Assembly (NCBI GenBank): GCA_000499405.2
Contig: HG738139.1
Coordinates: 1,656,978 to 1,720,977 of the forward strand
Length of the DNA stretch: 64,000 nt
Direction of reading: 5' to 3'
From: Onchocerca volvulus
Lineage: Eukaryota > Nematoda > Chromadorea > Rhabditida > Onchocercidae
Made by a program: the position numbers and the translations under genes. Below are positions 37,481 to 52,200 of this stretch, piece by piece. The notes under the pieces were generated by a model. That model made no database searches, was not told the origin of the DNA, and was given only the letters and a program-made list of their open reading frames with translations. Position 1 is the stretch's first letter, and every line of letters begins with the position of its first letter.

Positions 37481-40405
37481 TCATAGAAAATAGTCCGGTT
37501 GAGGCTTTTTCGCTGGAGCACCACGATTTTCCTGCAAAAAAATATCTATATAACAAATGCACAATGAAAATATTAGTTTTAATGCTTGAATTAAACTGTA
37601 ATTAGTCCGAACGATTTAGAGACGAGTGTCAGCATGCCACAGAGAGATAGATGTTGAGTTGCAAATGGACATCAGATCGGTTATGGTCAAAGAAGGTATA
37701 TGAGGCATAAAATTTCTTATTAAATTTTCAAATTTAATCTTCTTTCAAAAAAAAAAATTAAAAATTAAAAAACAAAAGCTAAATCGCTGAATGAACCTGT
37801 GGCGCAGCTTCGAAAATGGTGAAATCTTTATTTAGTTGTTCATCAAGTTCCAGAATAGCAGCGACATTACCACACCTGTACGTATTATTCATAAAATGCA
37901 ATCTAGCTGTTAACTGTCATTCTGATTGGGGACTAAAAATAATTTTGGACTATGTAGTTTCTGGAAAAAAAAGTTTTACAAAAAAATAAAGCAATATTAC
38001 CGGTAGCAATAATTAGGTGCCGACCAAACTGTTAAAACTGTTTCACCGAAATGCCATTTGTAACCTTCCATAACAAGCTGATGAGCTCGACAAATCAAAT
38101 CTACACCATTTGCTTGACAAAAAGCCTAAACTAATTATCATCTATCCTTGATAAAAAACGAGTCTGTGACAAATACAGATCTGCGATAAAAGAAAAAATG
38201 ATAAAATAAAGAAAGCTTCAAACAGCAGAAAATGATACTACATAATTTAGGAAATTATCCGAAAAATTTTCCTTGTATTCTGATAAACAATCAAAAAATT
38301 ACTTCAAAAATAGCTTCCTCCAAAACTACGTATGTCGGCTAATTATGCGAAATAAAAAAATAAGAGATAAACATGAAAGCTGATAAAACTAACTTTAACA
38401 ACGTCAGAACCGAACAGGTAACCAGCACCTCGAGGACTAACACCCCAACCAACACTCTCCTCGGGATCTGACCATAACAAATCACACATTGGACCATCAT
38501 GTGGCACCTGCAAACCGATAGCTAGTAATTTATAACGAAATTTTCCAAGAAATGCTCATATAAGACAATGAAATTGCACTACATTTACCTCTTGCTTCCT
38601 ATCGATCGTCCTAATTTGATCAAGATTTTGTATTGAAGGCGATAAACCACCATGAACACAAAAAACTTTACCCGCAATGACTGCAGAAAGACTTAAACAA
38701 TCGAATACTTCAGTACAACACCTAAACATCAATCATTTAACACAAAGTTCAGAAAATAAAAAACAAACTGCAGTAGCGTAGCGATAAAAACCCAGGAATC
38801 TCAACTTTTTAAAAGTGAAGAAAAGGTCAAAACTAAGACGTTACTTACCTCCAAACAGCTGATGAACCGTACTTCCTCAGGCATTCATCATAAAATCCAT
38901 ATACTTGAGTAATTTGTCGAGATTCATGATTCCCTCTGATTAGCATCATCCTATCGGGATACCGCACTTTTAGTGCTAGCAATAACAAAAATGTCTGCAA
39001 AATTACAATCATTAAACTGCGATTAAATTCACCAAGATTGGATGAAATAGTTAAAAATCAAATAAAAGCTACTTTTGATTATTTCTGTTATAATCAGTGT
39101 TTAACATGAAGATTAATGAAAAATAAAATTTGTTCATTCCTTATTTTATGCTTGAAAATCAAAGTTTATTTTTATAGAAATAAACGCTAGTCTGGAAAAC
39201 AGAAGATAAGGTCATGCACTATACTCGAAATAGGGCAAGTTAAACTGAGTATTTGATTCAGAAAATAATAACATAAGTTGGGTCATAAGCTCGAAATAGG
39301 ATAAACAAAAATTGGACATTGAATTGTATCGAATGAAATTGACATCAGTATCTATTTATGATTCATATTTTCTTATTTAGCTATTCATAAATTCTTATTT
39401 TCAAGGCAGCAATAAAAATTTGAGGAAAAATAATAATTGAACTATACTGATCAAAAACTTCGATGCATAAAAAGTAGTTTACCTCAACAGAATAAAAACC
39501 GCGATCAACAAAGTCACCAAGGAACAGATAATTCGTGTCAGGAACCTGACCACCAACCCTGAATAATTCCATCAAATCGTAAAACTGACCATGAATATCG
39601 CCACATATCTAAATATCTCTCTAATCATGACAGGAATATTTTTTGGTTTCTAGAACATAAAATTAGTTGAACCGTAAATTTTTGATCCCGCAAAAGTAGC
39701 ATGACAATCATGTAATAAGATATTATGTAATTTACTTGTTATTCATTATGTTAATTTGACTACTTAATAAAAAAAAGAAAGAATTCATATTAAGAGAACA
39801 ATGGGTAATTACAATTTATACTATTATTATTTACTTAATTATTAATGTCATAAAAAATTTACACAATTAATATCGTGTTGATTACTTAGTGGTGCTATAT
39901 AATGATACTGCACATTGACATAAGAAGCATATGACTTGTTGATTAATTATTGCTATCGTGCAAAAGTACTACGTGACCACTCCATAAAACTTAAAAAATT
40001 TAGAAAATTCGAATAAATAATAAAAGATTACCGTGACAGGAGAATCGACCACTTGCACATTGCCTTCCTGAAGAAGGATTTCACGTGCTTTGGCGCAAAG
40101 TGATTTTACCTCTTGCTCTGAGATACATTCGCATCTCATCAATGTTTCAATTTGTCTTAAAATTGTCGATGGAAAATTATCAGAGATAAATTTATTATGT
40201 AACTCGTAATCTTCCATAATAAAGGAAAGTTCTCTATGCTTAATAAGCTTAATATTTTTGCAAATATTTGTTTTTCCAATAAATACCAACTTTTAATAAA
40301 ACTTAAAAGGAAGTTAATAATTAACCTATCCAAATCATTCACAGTAACAGAAGTCGGTGTTGAAGGCAACATTGAAGGTAACGTTTCATCCGCATTCATT
40401 ACCAT
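37481..40405 (-). CDS. pph-4.1: Protein phosphatase 4 catalytic subunit (PP2A-like family)
   Basis: Nine exons (40405-40326, 40155-40032, 39608-39483, 38994-38849, 38721-38589, 38507-38394, 38125-38001, 37875-37797, 37531-37481) give 325 residues, or 323 from the second Met. PP4 acts in centrosome function, meiosis and DNA repair in nematodes and other animals. All PPP motifs are intact: GDIHG, GDFVDRG, RGNHESR, then WSDPEE, the [10 protein letters not shown] segment and [13 protein letters not shown]4-specific features include AKAREIL, VRYPDR and the DYFL terminus, whose Leu is carboxymethylated in this family. The N-terminus is about 15 residues longer than vertebrate PP4c and Ser/Thr/Pro-rich ([20 protein letters not shown]). 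A TTTTTTGCAG acceptor lies 14 nt upstream of the first ATG. Which C. elegans paralogue (pph-4.1 or pph-4.2) it matches was not resolved. Confidence 0.95.
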
Positions 40406-41302
40406 ATTAAAATTTCCTACTGCAAAAAATACAAATAAATAATGCTTCAATAATTGTATACTTGAAACAACGCAACTTTTTGAATAAAATTTGCAAAAAA
40501 CATCGATTGGTTATCCAATTTTAGTAATTTCACTAAATGAGCATGTATGTAATTAAATTTATTAAATAATCGCACAAAATCTATATGTTTGAATAAATAA
40601 GATGTGAATATCCATGTATTTAAATGAATAAAACTCGAGTGTCCAAAATTACCAAAAAAAAAAAAAAAAAAGAATCTAAAATAAAAACCATGTAAATGCG
40701 AAACCAAAAATTAGAAACATTAAGAACCACCAACTTCGCTACCAGCTTCAAAGTTTCAAATAGGTTAGGAAACTCCAAATTGCGACCCGTCCTTCTGAAA
40801 AGACGGTACGGCCGTCGAAATCAAATAAAAATTTCAATTTAATTTTTGCATGAGGTGTGAGAGACAATCCCTTGTGTGGTTTTTTTTCTTTTTTTTTTTT
40901 TCGAATAACATTTGGTATTGGGCATGCCGGATACCCTATAACACGCCAACCGAATCTTCATAAATCGGAAATGTAATAAATCATTTGAATATCTGCGCAA
41001 ATCGTCGCAACAGGCCGATTTCAGTATCTGGACATATTGGAAATTATCAAATAGAATGGATGGATGATTGATAGATGGCGAGAATGACGTTCGATACAGT
41101 TTCCGCTTTTTAATTTGCCTCAATCATTTCATTCTTCCTTCAATGCTTCCGTGAATGATTCAAATTCATTTAATGCTTCATTCATTTAATTTCATCTAAA
41201 TTTAAATTAAAATGATAGAAATGTCGGAGTAATACATTCTTCTTTTTTCCTTCATAAATTGCGGCCATTTTATTTGATTGACATTATTGAATATTTCAAT
41301 TT

Positions 41303-41343
41303 GCATGCATGTTTGTTTGTGTGTGTATGTATGTGTGTATTTT

Positions 41344-41398
<55 letters not shown>
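41303..41398. repeat. Compound TG/TA microsatellite
   Basis: A TG-rich stretch (GTTTGTGTGTGTATGTATG) runs into about 52 bp of uninterrupted AT dinucleotides ending at 41398. Confidence 0.9.
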
Positions 41399-41406
<8 letters not shown>

Positions 41407-42520
41407 TTATTCTAACTTAGGATAAAATATCCTAAAGTTCATAATTTTGCTAAACTTCGACTAGAATAATCACAAAGATTATTGAAAAAAAAAAAAAAAA
41501 CTTAAAGTCCAAATCAAATTATATTGCTTATCAATTTTCATTTTGGCATAAATTTTGCAAACTATAAAATCAATCAAAATAATGCAAAAAAAAAAGACTG
41601 GAAAATAAAATGAATTGAAAATGTTAGCTTTAAAATTCGATTAAAAAAAAAAAAAGAAAAAAATAGGAAATATTATTTTCCCACTTTTTTTTTCTATTTA
41701 TTTCTTATAAACTGGAAAGAATAATGCATTTTTGCCGACATATATCTTATTTTATTTGTATGAAATGAAGAATGTGCATGTTTTTATGTGGATTACATGA
41801 TTCGATCAAATTATTTATTTTTCTTTTTAGGCCTAAATTTTTTCTTTGGTTTTCTCTTATTTCCTATGAATTTTAAATCGTAGCGAAAGTGAAAGCTTAA
41901 AAATTACAAATTAGAGAGATGTGATGGCAACATGAATGCTTCTAACTTTTCTGCAGCATTTTACTTATCTTTATGCTTGATATATTTCCCCCAAGCAAAT
42001 GCATCTATCCATTATTTATGCAACATTTAAAACCAAGAAAATTGACAGAGAAGAAAGCTTTCAGACAAATCTAGAATGACAGACAAACCTTCATTGCTTT
42101 TAATTTATTTCCTTTTTTATTATTAACTTACTTCGTTATGTAATAAAATGCTTTGCATTTTCAGTCATCTTTTACCTTGGCTTCTAACATAGAAAAAGCT
42201 CACAATTTTTACATATTTTACAACAAATTATTTAATAGGAGAAAAAAAGGCCTGAAGAAAGGCGAAAAATACCTAAAAATATTAAAAAAAACCTTTTTTT
42301 TTAGGTATTAAAATTCAGACAAAATAGCAAAGAGAAAAGACGAGGAAAATTATTAGTTGAAATGAAGAGAAAAAGATGAGAAAGGAAAGAAAAATATTAT
42401 AGGAAGAAATGCACAAGAAAGTGTAAGAGAATATCGATGATGATGACTACAAATTGAAAAGGCCTTAAAAGTTAAGGTTATATTTCCACATGATGGGAAA
42501 CTGTCCAGTTTGTTTGTTAC

Positions 42521-42632
42521 TTGTTTTTTCCCGTTTTTCCTTTTCTCTTCCACTTTCTCCCTCTCTTTTCCCACTCTCTCCCTCTCTCTTTCCCTCCTTT
42601 TCCCTCTCCTCTTTTGCTTTCTTTCGCTTTTT
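42521..42632. repeat. Homopyrimidine tract upstream of the RdgB/PITPNM gene
   Basis: Over 100 nt of almost pure C/T on the plus strand, mainly CTCTCTCC and TTTTCCC words, about 600 bp before the start codon. A second, less pure tract lies at about 42766-42842. Such tracts can act as GAGA-type promoter elements; no direct evidence of use. Confidence 0.7.
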
Positions 42633-43229
42633 TAACTAATGCTCTTTTCATGGTTCTCTGTATTTATGTATTATCATCCATTTATCATCTTTTTTTTTTT
42701 TGTGATCGTTCATCCAATATAATCGGTTTACTCCAATTATAGCATATAATTTATTACTCTCTTCATCCTATGTTTTTCTCTTCCGTATTTCTTCCTCTTT
42801 CTTTTATTTTTTCTCCACCCTTATTTCTCCCTCACTCCTGCATTGTTTAATCTTTGCTTTCCTTCGCGCCGTTGGGAATTGATAATATGATAAGATATGA
42901 ATTACTGTTATCAATATTTCATGCTTATTTCATATGATATAACTGATAATCTACCAATCTATTAAACTGCTCAAAAATTAAATAATAGAAAATCAAGTAA
43001 TCCAAAAATCAAAAAACGATTGAAAAAATATAAAAGAAAAGGACATTTTTATAACTAACGATTTTTACGTCATTCAATTGAAATAATTTCTTGATTATTT
43101 AGCTGATAATTATTTGCTGGAAGAAAGATAGTATTTATTCATATTGCTGATAACAATTTATTTCTTCCACTACTATTATTATTACTACTGCCATTATTTG
43201 CTATTTTTTATTTATTGCCATCAAAACAA

Positions 43230-46200
43230 ATGCTGATAAAGGAATATCGTATTCTATTACCTCTTACGACCAATGAATATCGTATCGCTCAGCTTTATAT
43301 GATTCAGGTTTAGTTTTATAATTTTGGCTAAAAAATTTTTTTTTATTCGGTTTTTCGTTTTCATTTTGGGAAGGAGAAGACGAAATGGGGAAAAAAGAAG
43401 TATACGCTTCAAAGTACGCGTTTTTTTTTCTTTTTTTTGAATTCATGAATTTTAACGCTTTTCCAGAGAAGATTAATTATTTGGAAGCCATTATTTGTTT
43501 TTAGGAAATTGTGATACAAAAAAAAATTTCCATGAATTTGCTATTTCGAAGTAATGAAATTTTATATTGCAAAAAGATTTTTTCTTTTCTCTCTTTTGTT
43601 TTTCTCATTCGCATTCTATTTCACTGTTTTAAGTGTTTCAGAAATTTGAGATTTTAAAAGTATAAAATTTTGTTGAAGAAAATTTTTTCTCCATACTGGA
43701 TAATTTTTTAATATATCGAAAAAAATATTTTCCGCCATACAGTTATATTTTTCGTTCATCACAAGTAGATAGATTTGAGTAAGAATTGTTATAAAGATTT
43801 GATTGAAATTCATCATATGTCACATATTAATGAATTTGTGGCTATACATTCGACTCTTTAACTAATTAATTTTAATCAAATGATTCCCTGAAATGTGCTC
43901 ATCGAAGCAATATCAACGTTTGATTGAAAAAATATTTAACAACTGATTTGGTTATATTGAATTAAAGAAGAAGTCATAAATTTTAATTCCATGAAAAATA
44001 AAATTTTTTCATAATTTTTTTTTGTTGAAATTGATCCTTTGCAATAGAAGATATTTGGCATTAAATTTCTTTTTTTTTTCTAAAGAATCTCAAGTTTCAA
44101 GGTTTTTTTTTTGCTAATTTGCTTACAGTTTTAATAATTATTTGCTGTCAAATTTGCAAGTGATTATATTTTTCTAAACTAGATTAACTATCAATCGAGT
44201 TTTTAAAAATTAGAAAATATTTTACCAAGTAAAACTATCTTGTATACTTCAGCAGATTTGTATGCAGTGGATATTACTGGTTACTTTTTAATTTTTAAAA
44301 AATGTCAATCGTTTTTTTTTCTTTGTATTTATATATATTTTTTTACTTTGATATTAAAATATTGGCACATTTAGAATGATAGTTAAATTTGCAAAAGCAG
44401 AACATATGGTAAATTTTTCGCCATCAAAATTTTTTTGATAACTATTTATAGATTGCTAAGTTCAGTAGAAGCAAATTTGATTGCAGCTTTTTTACATTTA
44501 AATTGCGAGCTTCAGTTCATGCTGCAACTTTTTTTTTTTTCTCAAACTTATGGAATTAGCAACTGGATCACTTTTAAATTGCTTAGCATTTTATGATGGC
44601 TTAATGATTAAATATTTATTGATCATTGAATCTTAGATCTCAAGTCTTCAAATCCTTGCAGTATTCTATTTATTTTCAACAGTTGAGAATTTCCAAGTCC
44701 CGATAAACTAAGCCCAGGCTTTCTTTACAGAAGTTCTAATTTTCGGTTTCCGCATCATATGACTGGAATATTTGAAACATTTGTACTGTAAGAAATTGTA
44801 CTATAAAAGATGTTGTGTTTTAATATATACTGATTTAATAATAAGCTGTCAGTGAATTTCTTCATCATATAAAACCTGTTTTGAATTGTTCATCTAATGG
44901 CCTATTTTTAAAGATTAAACACCGATTTATTGAAATTGATGATCCATTTAATAAAATAAATGATAGCATGATTGATGACGAACAGCCAAAAAAGTACATT
45001 TTTTAAAATTTTAGGAAAGTTTCTCTTTTCTCAAAATATGAATTGATAATTTAAGCAGAATATAAGTTTGTTTAAATAATTGTCGAAACGTCTGTATATT
45101 AATGCTATGTTTTGTTTGTGTTAAATTGCTATTTAGTATTTATGTTATGGCAAAAATCTCTTCACTAATTGACATTCTGTAAAGAGGAAAATTATCGTAT
45201 AGGAAAAGAGTAGAAGAAGAAAAATAGAAAAAAAAGTCTGAAAATTGAAGCAGATTTTCGTCATATTCTTAAATAATAAATGTTAGAAAAATATTGATTT
45301 GTATTCCAAAAATATTTAGGAGCTGTATATAGTGAAAGCTGTACATAGATTTTCTGTCAACATTAAAAAAAACAGATTAGAATTTCGTAAACAAAGAATT
45401 TTTCTCATTATATTGGAAATTTGAATTTGAAATAGCAACTGAAGCATTAATATAGAAGAAAGTTTCAAAATAAAAATTAAATTTCCTTTTTTAAAAGAAT
45501 TGCAATGAAACGAATGACAATTTTTTGGAATAAATAATTAATGATTAAAATTTGTTTGTCAAAAAAATTAAAAATTTGCAGAAAAAAAGTCGACAAGAAA
45601 GTTCGGGTGAAGGTAATGGTGTGGAAATCATCATTAATAAACCATATAACGCTGGTCCGGGTGGTTCCGGTCAATACACATTTAAAATTTATCATATTGG
45701 CAATAAAATTCCGGGTAAATATTTCGTATTTCAATGAATAATTTTTACAAAAAAATAATAACGATAATATGACAGTAAGATGAGAAAATATGTGTAATTT
45801 AGTTATTATTTTACAGAAAATATGTGTAATTTAGTTATTTCACTGAAAATATGTGTAATTTAATTATTATTACACTGATAATTTAGTTATTATTATACTA
45901 GTTATTCTTATATTTAGTTATTATTATACGACAATCTTGAATTAGGAAGAAACAAATTACTTTGATAACAAAATAAAATGCATCATCATAATTCTCATTT
46001 CATATTAATATTTTACTTAGCCAAAGAAGTATTTTGGAGCATTTTCGAAATAGTTTATCAAAAAAAACAAAAAAAAACAAATTAAACAAATTAAATTGTT
46101 AATTTAGTAAAGTGAAGAAATTTTCTTTTATTTGTTAAGAGCTGCTGTCATTTTTAATTTCCTCTCGCGCTTTATAATATCTAGAAATGGCAGAAAATTT

Positions 46201-49200
46201 GATAAACAACCTGGCTAAACAAATCATTCGTTTTTTCCTTCCACTTTTTTTTTTTCTTTTGTCTTTTTTTTTTTTTTGCGTTTGTGTATTTTTTTAAAGC
46301 CAAATAAATATAAATCAACATTTTATTTCAAAAGATCAGAAAAGTAACCAAGTAAGCAATGAATTTTCATTAGAAACATGAGGAAATGTTTTTTTCTTTT
46401 CTTTTTTTCTATTTATATTTTATTGATAAACTGAAGAGTGTAAAAGCAAAAATCAAATGAAATATTTCGTGAGTAAAGTGCTATTCAAATCATAAGTGTA
46501 AAGTGAATTGCATTGAAACATTCTTTCCTCTTTTTTTTTCGAGCAAAAAAGATTTCTATTTCGATTATGAAGGTGGTAGTATAATACAGATGAAACAGGA
46601 AATTTTTGTATTGTATATTGTCTGAAGACAGCGATTTTGTTGAAATAACTCAAATATCGAAGAGGTTTTTTGTGGAATAATTGTAATATTTAAAAAGATC
46701 TTGTTGTAATATTTAAAAAGATTTAAAAAAAAAAAGATGCTCAAAATATTTGAAGTGATTAAATACACGTATTTAAGATACATACTTAAGCTAATTACAT
46801 ACCTAAACTTGATACACATACTTAAGCTAATTCACCAAATTTCTTTTTTGAAGTATGGTTACGCAGTGTATTGCCGACAAATGCGCTGGAAGCACATGAA
46901 GAAGCGTGGAATGCGTTTCCCTATACAAAAACACGTTATTCATCTCCATTTTTGGATCGTTTCAATATTGAAGTGGAAACGAAGTATTATAATGATGCCG
47001 GTAATCAAGAAAATGTTTTCGAGCTTACCGGTGATGAATTGAAAAATCGAGTTGTTGGTAAGTTTTTTGGCAAAGAATGCTTTTTCTCTAATTTTCGAAT
47101 CATTTTAATTCTAAAAAAAAAAATGATTGAGTCAATTAGATTTAAAATCTAAAAGTATTCTATTAAGATAGTTTAATTTATGAAATCAGTTTTAGATGTA
47201 AATTTCATCATTTCCTCTCAGTAAATGTTTGGGGAAAAGTTGACAAAGTAAATTTCAAGTTATAGATGTAATGGATTTTGTGAATGATGCGTTATCATCA
47301 TCATATGATTATGTTCCTGGAGAAGACCCGAAATTATACTGTAGTAAAAAGACTGGTCGCGGACCACTCAAAGAAGATTGGATTGAGGATTGCATCAAAA
47401 ATGGAAAACCTATTATGTGTGCTTATAAACTTTGCAAAGTGCGTTGCACCATCGGAAATTTTAACTTTCAAGAAGCAAAAAGAAAATGAGAAATTTTATT
47501 TGACTCATTTTGAGATGTTTAGAATTTTGTTAGTTGACATCAAGAATTTCATCAGATCGTTCCTGTATGAATTTTACTGAATTTCGTAATGACAGGAATT
47601 TTTCAGGTTGAATTTCGATTTTGGGGCTTACAAACTCGTGCGGAACGTTGGATACACAATTATGCATTGCGTAATACAATGCTAAGAGCTCATAAGCAAG
47701 CATGGGTATGGCAAGATGAATGGGATGGCCTTACGCTTGAGGATGTACGCGAATTAGAACGCGATGTAATAATTTCCTTTTTTCTAGAATTTAACTTTTG
47801 GATCAATTTTTACATCAGTGTGGTCTATTTAATGCATAGATTAATCACATATCATACTGAAGAAATGTTTCATTGAAGGGAAGAGAAGAATAGAGAGATC
47901 CCTTGAATTCCCGGATATTACTTGAAATTAACAATTTAATCAAGAGTGATTTAACAAAATGGTTTGATGTCATGGCATTATTAATCCTCTTCTGGGAATA
48001 ACAATTTTTAAAGGAATTCATATTTTGCTGCTCATTTATTGAGTGAAATACTTCATTCGTTTGTCAGAAAAGTCATAATAACTCATAAGTAATTTTGATT
48101 ATTTTTTCGAAAAAAAAAAAGACCTCTTTATCCATCTTTTCAGGCAGCGGAACATTTATCTAAGTTAATGGCACGATCATCTGTGTCCAGTTCTTCATCG
48201 ATTTATTTCGATTGTATGGAAGGTGATCCGATCATGGACGATTCTCAATCGCTAACAAAATGGTATTCAGAGATATCGCTTAATGATGACAATGAAACCT
48301 TGTTATTGTCTCAAATTGAACAAAATACGACAATGGAAGCTAATACTGCATCTAATATTTCTTTACTTATAATCATCTTTTACAATGATATTTTCTCAGA
48401 TGTGAGTTTTTTGGCTAAAATTTTAACATCGATAATTTTTTTTAATTTACTACTTATTAACTAAAAGATGTCAAGATTTTAGTGGACTTGAATTTGAATG
48501 ATAATTCAAATTTGTTTGTTAAAAATTAACAATGCAAAATATAAGCAGTCTCTTGTACTGCTTGTATTATGATTGAATACCTTTTAAAGCCTATAGACTT
48601 GTATGAAAACGTTAAAAATTCCAGGAAATAACGTTTACTAATTGAAATGTTCTTTATATTTGCTTTAATAAAATAACATAAGAGCGCTGTCATGATTCTT
48701 CGCATAAATAAAGTTTTATAGATTAGAAATAACTTATTTATCCTTTGCATAACATTGAAATTTGGTTGAAACTTAAATTTAAATGCGATTCTAAACAAAG
48801 ATCATGGATTCATCTCAATTAGTATTATGCATGGGCTGAGTGCTTCATGAATTAAGAATGATTATTAGGATTGAGATTGCAAGATTGATTAATTTTGAAT
48901 GTGTTTCCTTTTGTAATAATGTCACCAACATGAACTGCATCACACAATGATTCAAACATATTTCATTTAACATTATAGTATTCTTGCAAAAAAAAAAATG
49001 ATATCACTGCTCCAAAAAATAACTGAGAAACCGAGAAAGTTGTATCATTTTAATTTAAATAATATTGAAATTAACACTTTATCAGCATTATTACATAAGC
49101 ATCTAAAGCGCAGCTGTCATGAAAAATTATTTAAAAAATTAGCATGAATTTTTGCTTTTCATCATGCTCAAGTGATGAAAGTGGTTTATTAAAAAAACAA

Positions 49201-52200
49201 GTTAGTGATAGTTATAAAATAAACCATCAAACAATTTATAAAAGCTGCTTTTTAGAGAAATAAGTACTGAAGATTATATGCTGCAACGAAAGAGAAATAG
49301 TGAATAGTGCAATTGTTTGATTACATTTCACTACATTTGGTTTTTTGTTGAATGACATTCTTGTATAACATGTTTAGCCCTATTTGATTTAAAAACTGAG
49401 AAAAGACTTGTAATGAATAGATGAAAATTCATAAATCCAAAGAAATTAGGAAAAAGAATAACTCGAAAGAGTTATACAATCCAATTGCTGAATAGTGATC
49501 GCTCAAATTTTAAATGACTGTTGCAAGATCGGTTTTGAAGTATTCAAAATATTGCCATTTCCTTATGAATAATGTAATGATATTTGTACTACTTTTATAA
49601 TATGCAAATGTGTGTAAGCATCATTTTTCCCCATTTTTTTCAGGTTTCAACGGATCAGAATGTAACAGATCCAACTTCGTTGCGTTTAACGATAGAAAAA
49701 CAGATCTCAGCAGATTATGAACATCTGAAAGGACATGTTCACTTTTTACAAATATCATGTGGTCAAGAATTCGCTGATACAGCTTTACATTTGATCTCAA
49801 TTGCACCTACATATGGTCTCTTACATCCATCATTGGCATTACTTCTTTCTTCTTCACAATATTATTTTGAGGTTTTTTTCTTGATTCGGATAGTATAGTG
49901 CAATCGTGTGTTTGTTTGATTTATACATAAATTTTCCAAAGAAAAAATTTATATTAGAAGAGAGTAATCAAAATTTAACGATGCATATAAAACGTAAATA
50001 GTCTATTCTAAATTTCAAATTCTCAATTTGAAGTATTTATGAATAATGGAAACGGTCATTTGTTACATTCGAAAACATCAATAATTTTATATCTACAAAC
50101 AATGAGACGTTTTCCCATATTTTGGAAATCGAAATTTTAGAATGTTTGACTTTGTTTTGAATTTCGTTGGTAAATTTTTTATTGTTTTGAGATTTCATTT
50201 TTGTATAACATTAAACGATATTATTGTCTTGAATAAGGACAGTAATGATTTTTTAGGTGATTTTTGTATCAGGTGGATAAAGAGAGATGCACTTTTTTTT
50301 TGTCTTATAAAGATCTGAAAAACAGGACTTTATAATAAGGATTTGAAAATAACGAGAATGCATTTTTTCCATTGCACAGTCCTTACATTTTCTAAAATGT
50401 TATGAATGGGATCTTACTTTTATCTTGTTTAAAAGCTCAAAATTTAGTACAAAATATTTCTGTTCAACATTTTTTTTTTCACCGTTTTAAGATTTTTACT
50501 ATCATCATAATATGAATTATTTTATAAAAATGCAGAATATTGCTAAGGAATGAAATGAGTAGTAACATGATGTGTAAATTCGATGAAGAAAGAAGAAATG
50601 ATAATAGTTTTATTTGATCTTATAAGGATTAAAAAAATAAGATTTTCATAATAGAATAGTACATTAATATTGTTTCTTAACATGAATGATATTTAAAAAA
50701 TAGTGATGAAAATTGAACTTCTCATAATGGTATACGTATTTAATGTTAGATAGATTAATATCAAAAGGTCTTGTAACCGTTCTAAAAAAAATTTGAATTT
50801 CAACACAATAACAAGGGGACTTTTTTTTTAATTGATTTATCTATTTTTTTTTATTTTTTATTTTTTTTTTGAGTAATGTTACAATGACAAATCTTCATTT
50901 TAGTTACAATTATTAATAATTGATATCATTATATTTTTTTATTAAAGTGAATGACTTATTGTCATAATGACTTATGTTTTTTGTTATAAAACTTAAAACA
51001 TTTATTTTTTTAAGTATGGGAAGGAGTAAAGCTAGCTTGATTTTCGATATAATTTATCTCTTTATTAGCTTATTGATAGAATCCGTAACCTTATTATATT
51101 TATTAATTTGTACATAGCTTCATATTTTCTTTCAAAATTAAAATTTTCAGGCTGTTCGGAATACGTTACAGCGAGCCAATGAAGCATACAATCAATTTAT
51201 GCATTCCAGTGCTGGTCGAAATTTTAACGGTGAAATATTTGCTGTGGGTGATTATTTGGGTGGAATTTTGCTGCATGAATGTTTGAAACGATCCGGAAAT
51301 CACTGCCAATCGCATCAGATTGTTTCTCGACATTTTAGTAACCTTTCTACCAAGTCTCATATCACTGCAAATGAGAATGAGCAAGAGGTGATTAGATCTT
51401 TGACAATACATGATAACAATAATATTTCATCAAATCTTATCAAAAAATGTCATATCTCATTGCAGTATAATAAAGACGGCGATTTATATAATATATACAT
51501 ATTCTTGGAATCTTTAAAAAAAACCCTGAAAACTAATGTCATATTGACAGTGAAGACTCCAAAAGTAAAATATCAACATATTTGCTATGGTTATTATCAG
51601 TCTATAGATTAACAGATTGGACTTAGCATTTTGGAGAATGAGATCACCTTAAATCTTGTTTAGAAAATATGTGGTAATTTCGTTTCAAAAAAATCGGATA
51701 TCTAATTTTATCCATAAATTTACTATTTATAGTCTACAGAAAATGAATGGATGATAGATGGCAATAAATTACATCGAAATTTGTCAGTACCATTGACGGT
51801 AAAGTTCAGAAATTGTCATCGATCAACACTTAATTCAGAAACTTCTTCAAATGATGTATATTAGTTTTTCTTTAATTTTGTTTTAAATAGTATTTCCAAA
51901 TTGCTTTTTTCCTTTAAATTCATATTTTCTGATCAAATTCCTATTGAATTTTATATTGGATGAAATGGAAAAAAGCAATTAGGAAAATAAAAACAAAATT
52001 CGCACCTATAAAAATATATAGAATTGACATTCGGCGGTAACATACACAGTACTTGATTGATGATCTGTGTGATTTTTTTCTAGGTTTTATCTTTTTAATT
52101 GAAGTAAATCTGTTGCAGGAAGTGCAGGAATCTTTGGCTTTCCGTCCAATTATGACATTTCTTCTTGGTTGTCCTTTGGCTTTTGTTTTGATTCATCGAA

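Larger units (their letters stand above)
40406..43229. other. Divergent intergenic region, PP4c / RdgB-PITPNM
   Basis: About 2.8 kb between divergent starts. It has a trans-splice-type acceptor at 40420, a small palindrome GACGGTACGGCCGTC (40802-40816), a TG/TA microsatellite (from about 41303) and long pyrimidine tracts (42521-42845). No gene is visible. Confidence 0.6.

Noticed and set aside
40802..40816. GACGGTACGGCCGTC palindrome upstream of PP4c
   Set aside because: A single short inverted repeat with no second copy or known factor; not enough to call a site.
40839..41123. 94-codon minus-strand frame upstream of PP4c
   Set aside because: It starts in promoter-like sequence, ends in a Lys run from poly(T), and matches no family.
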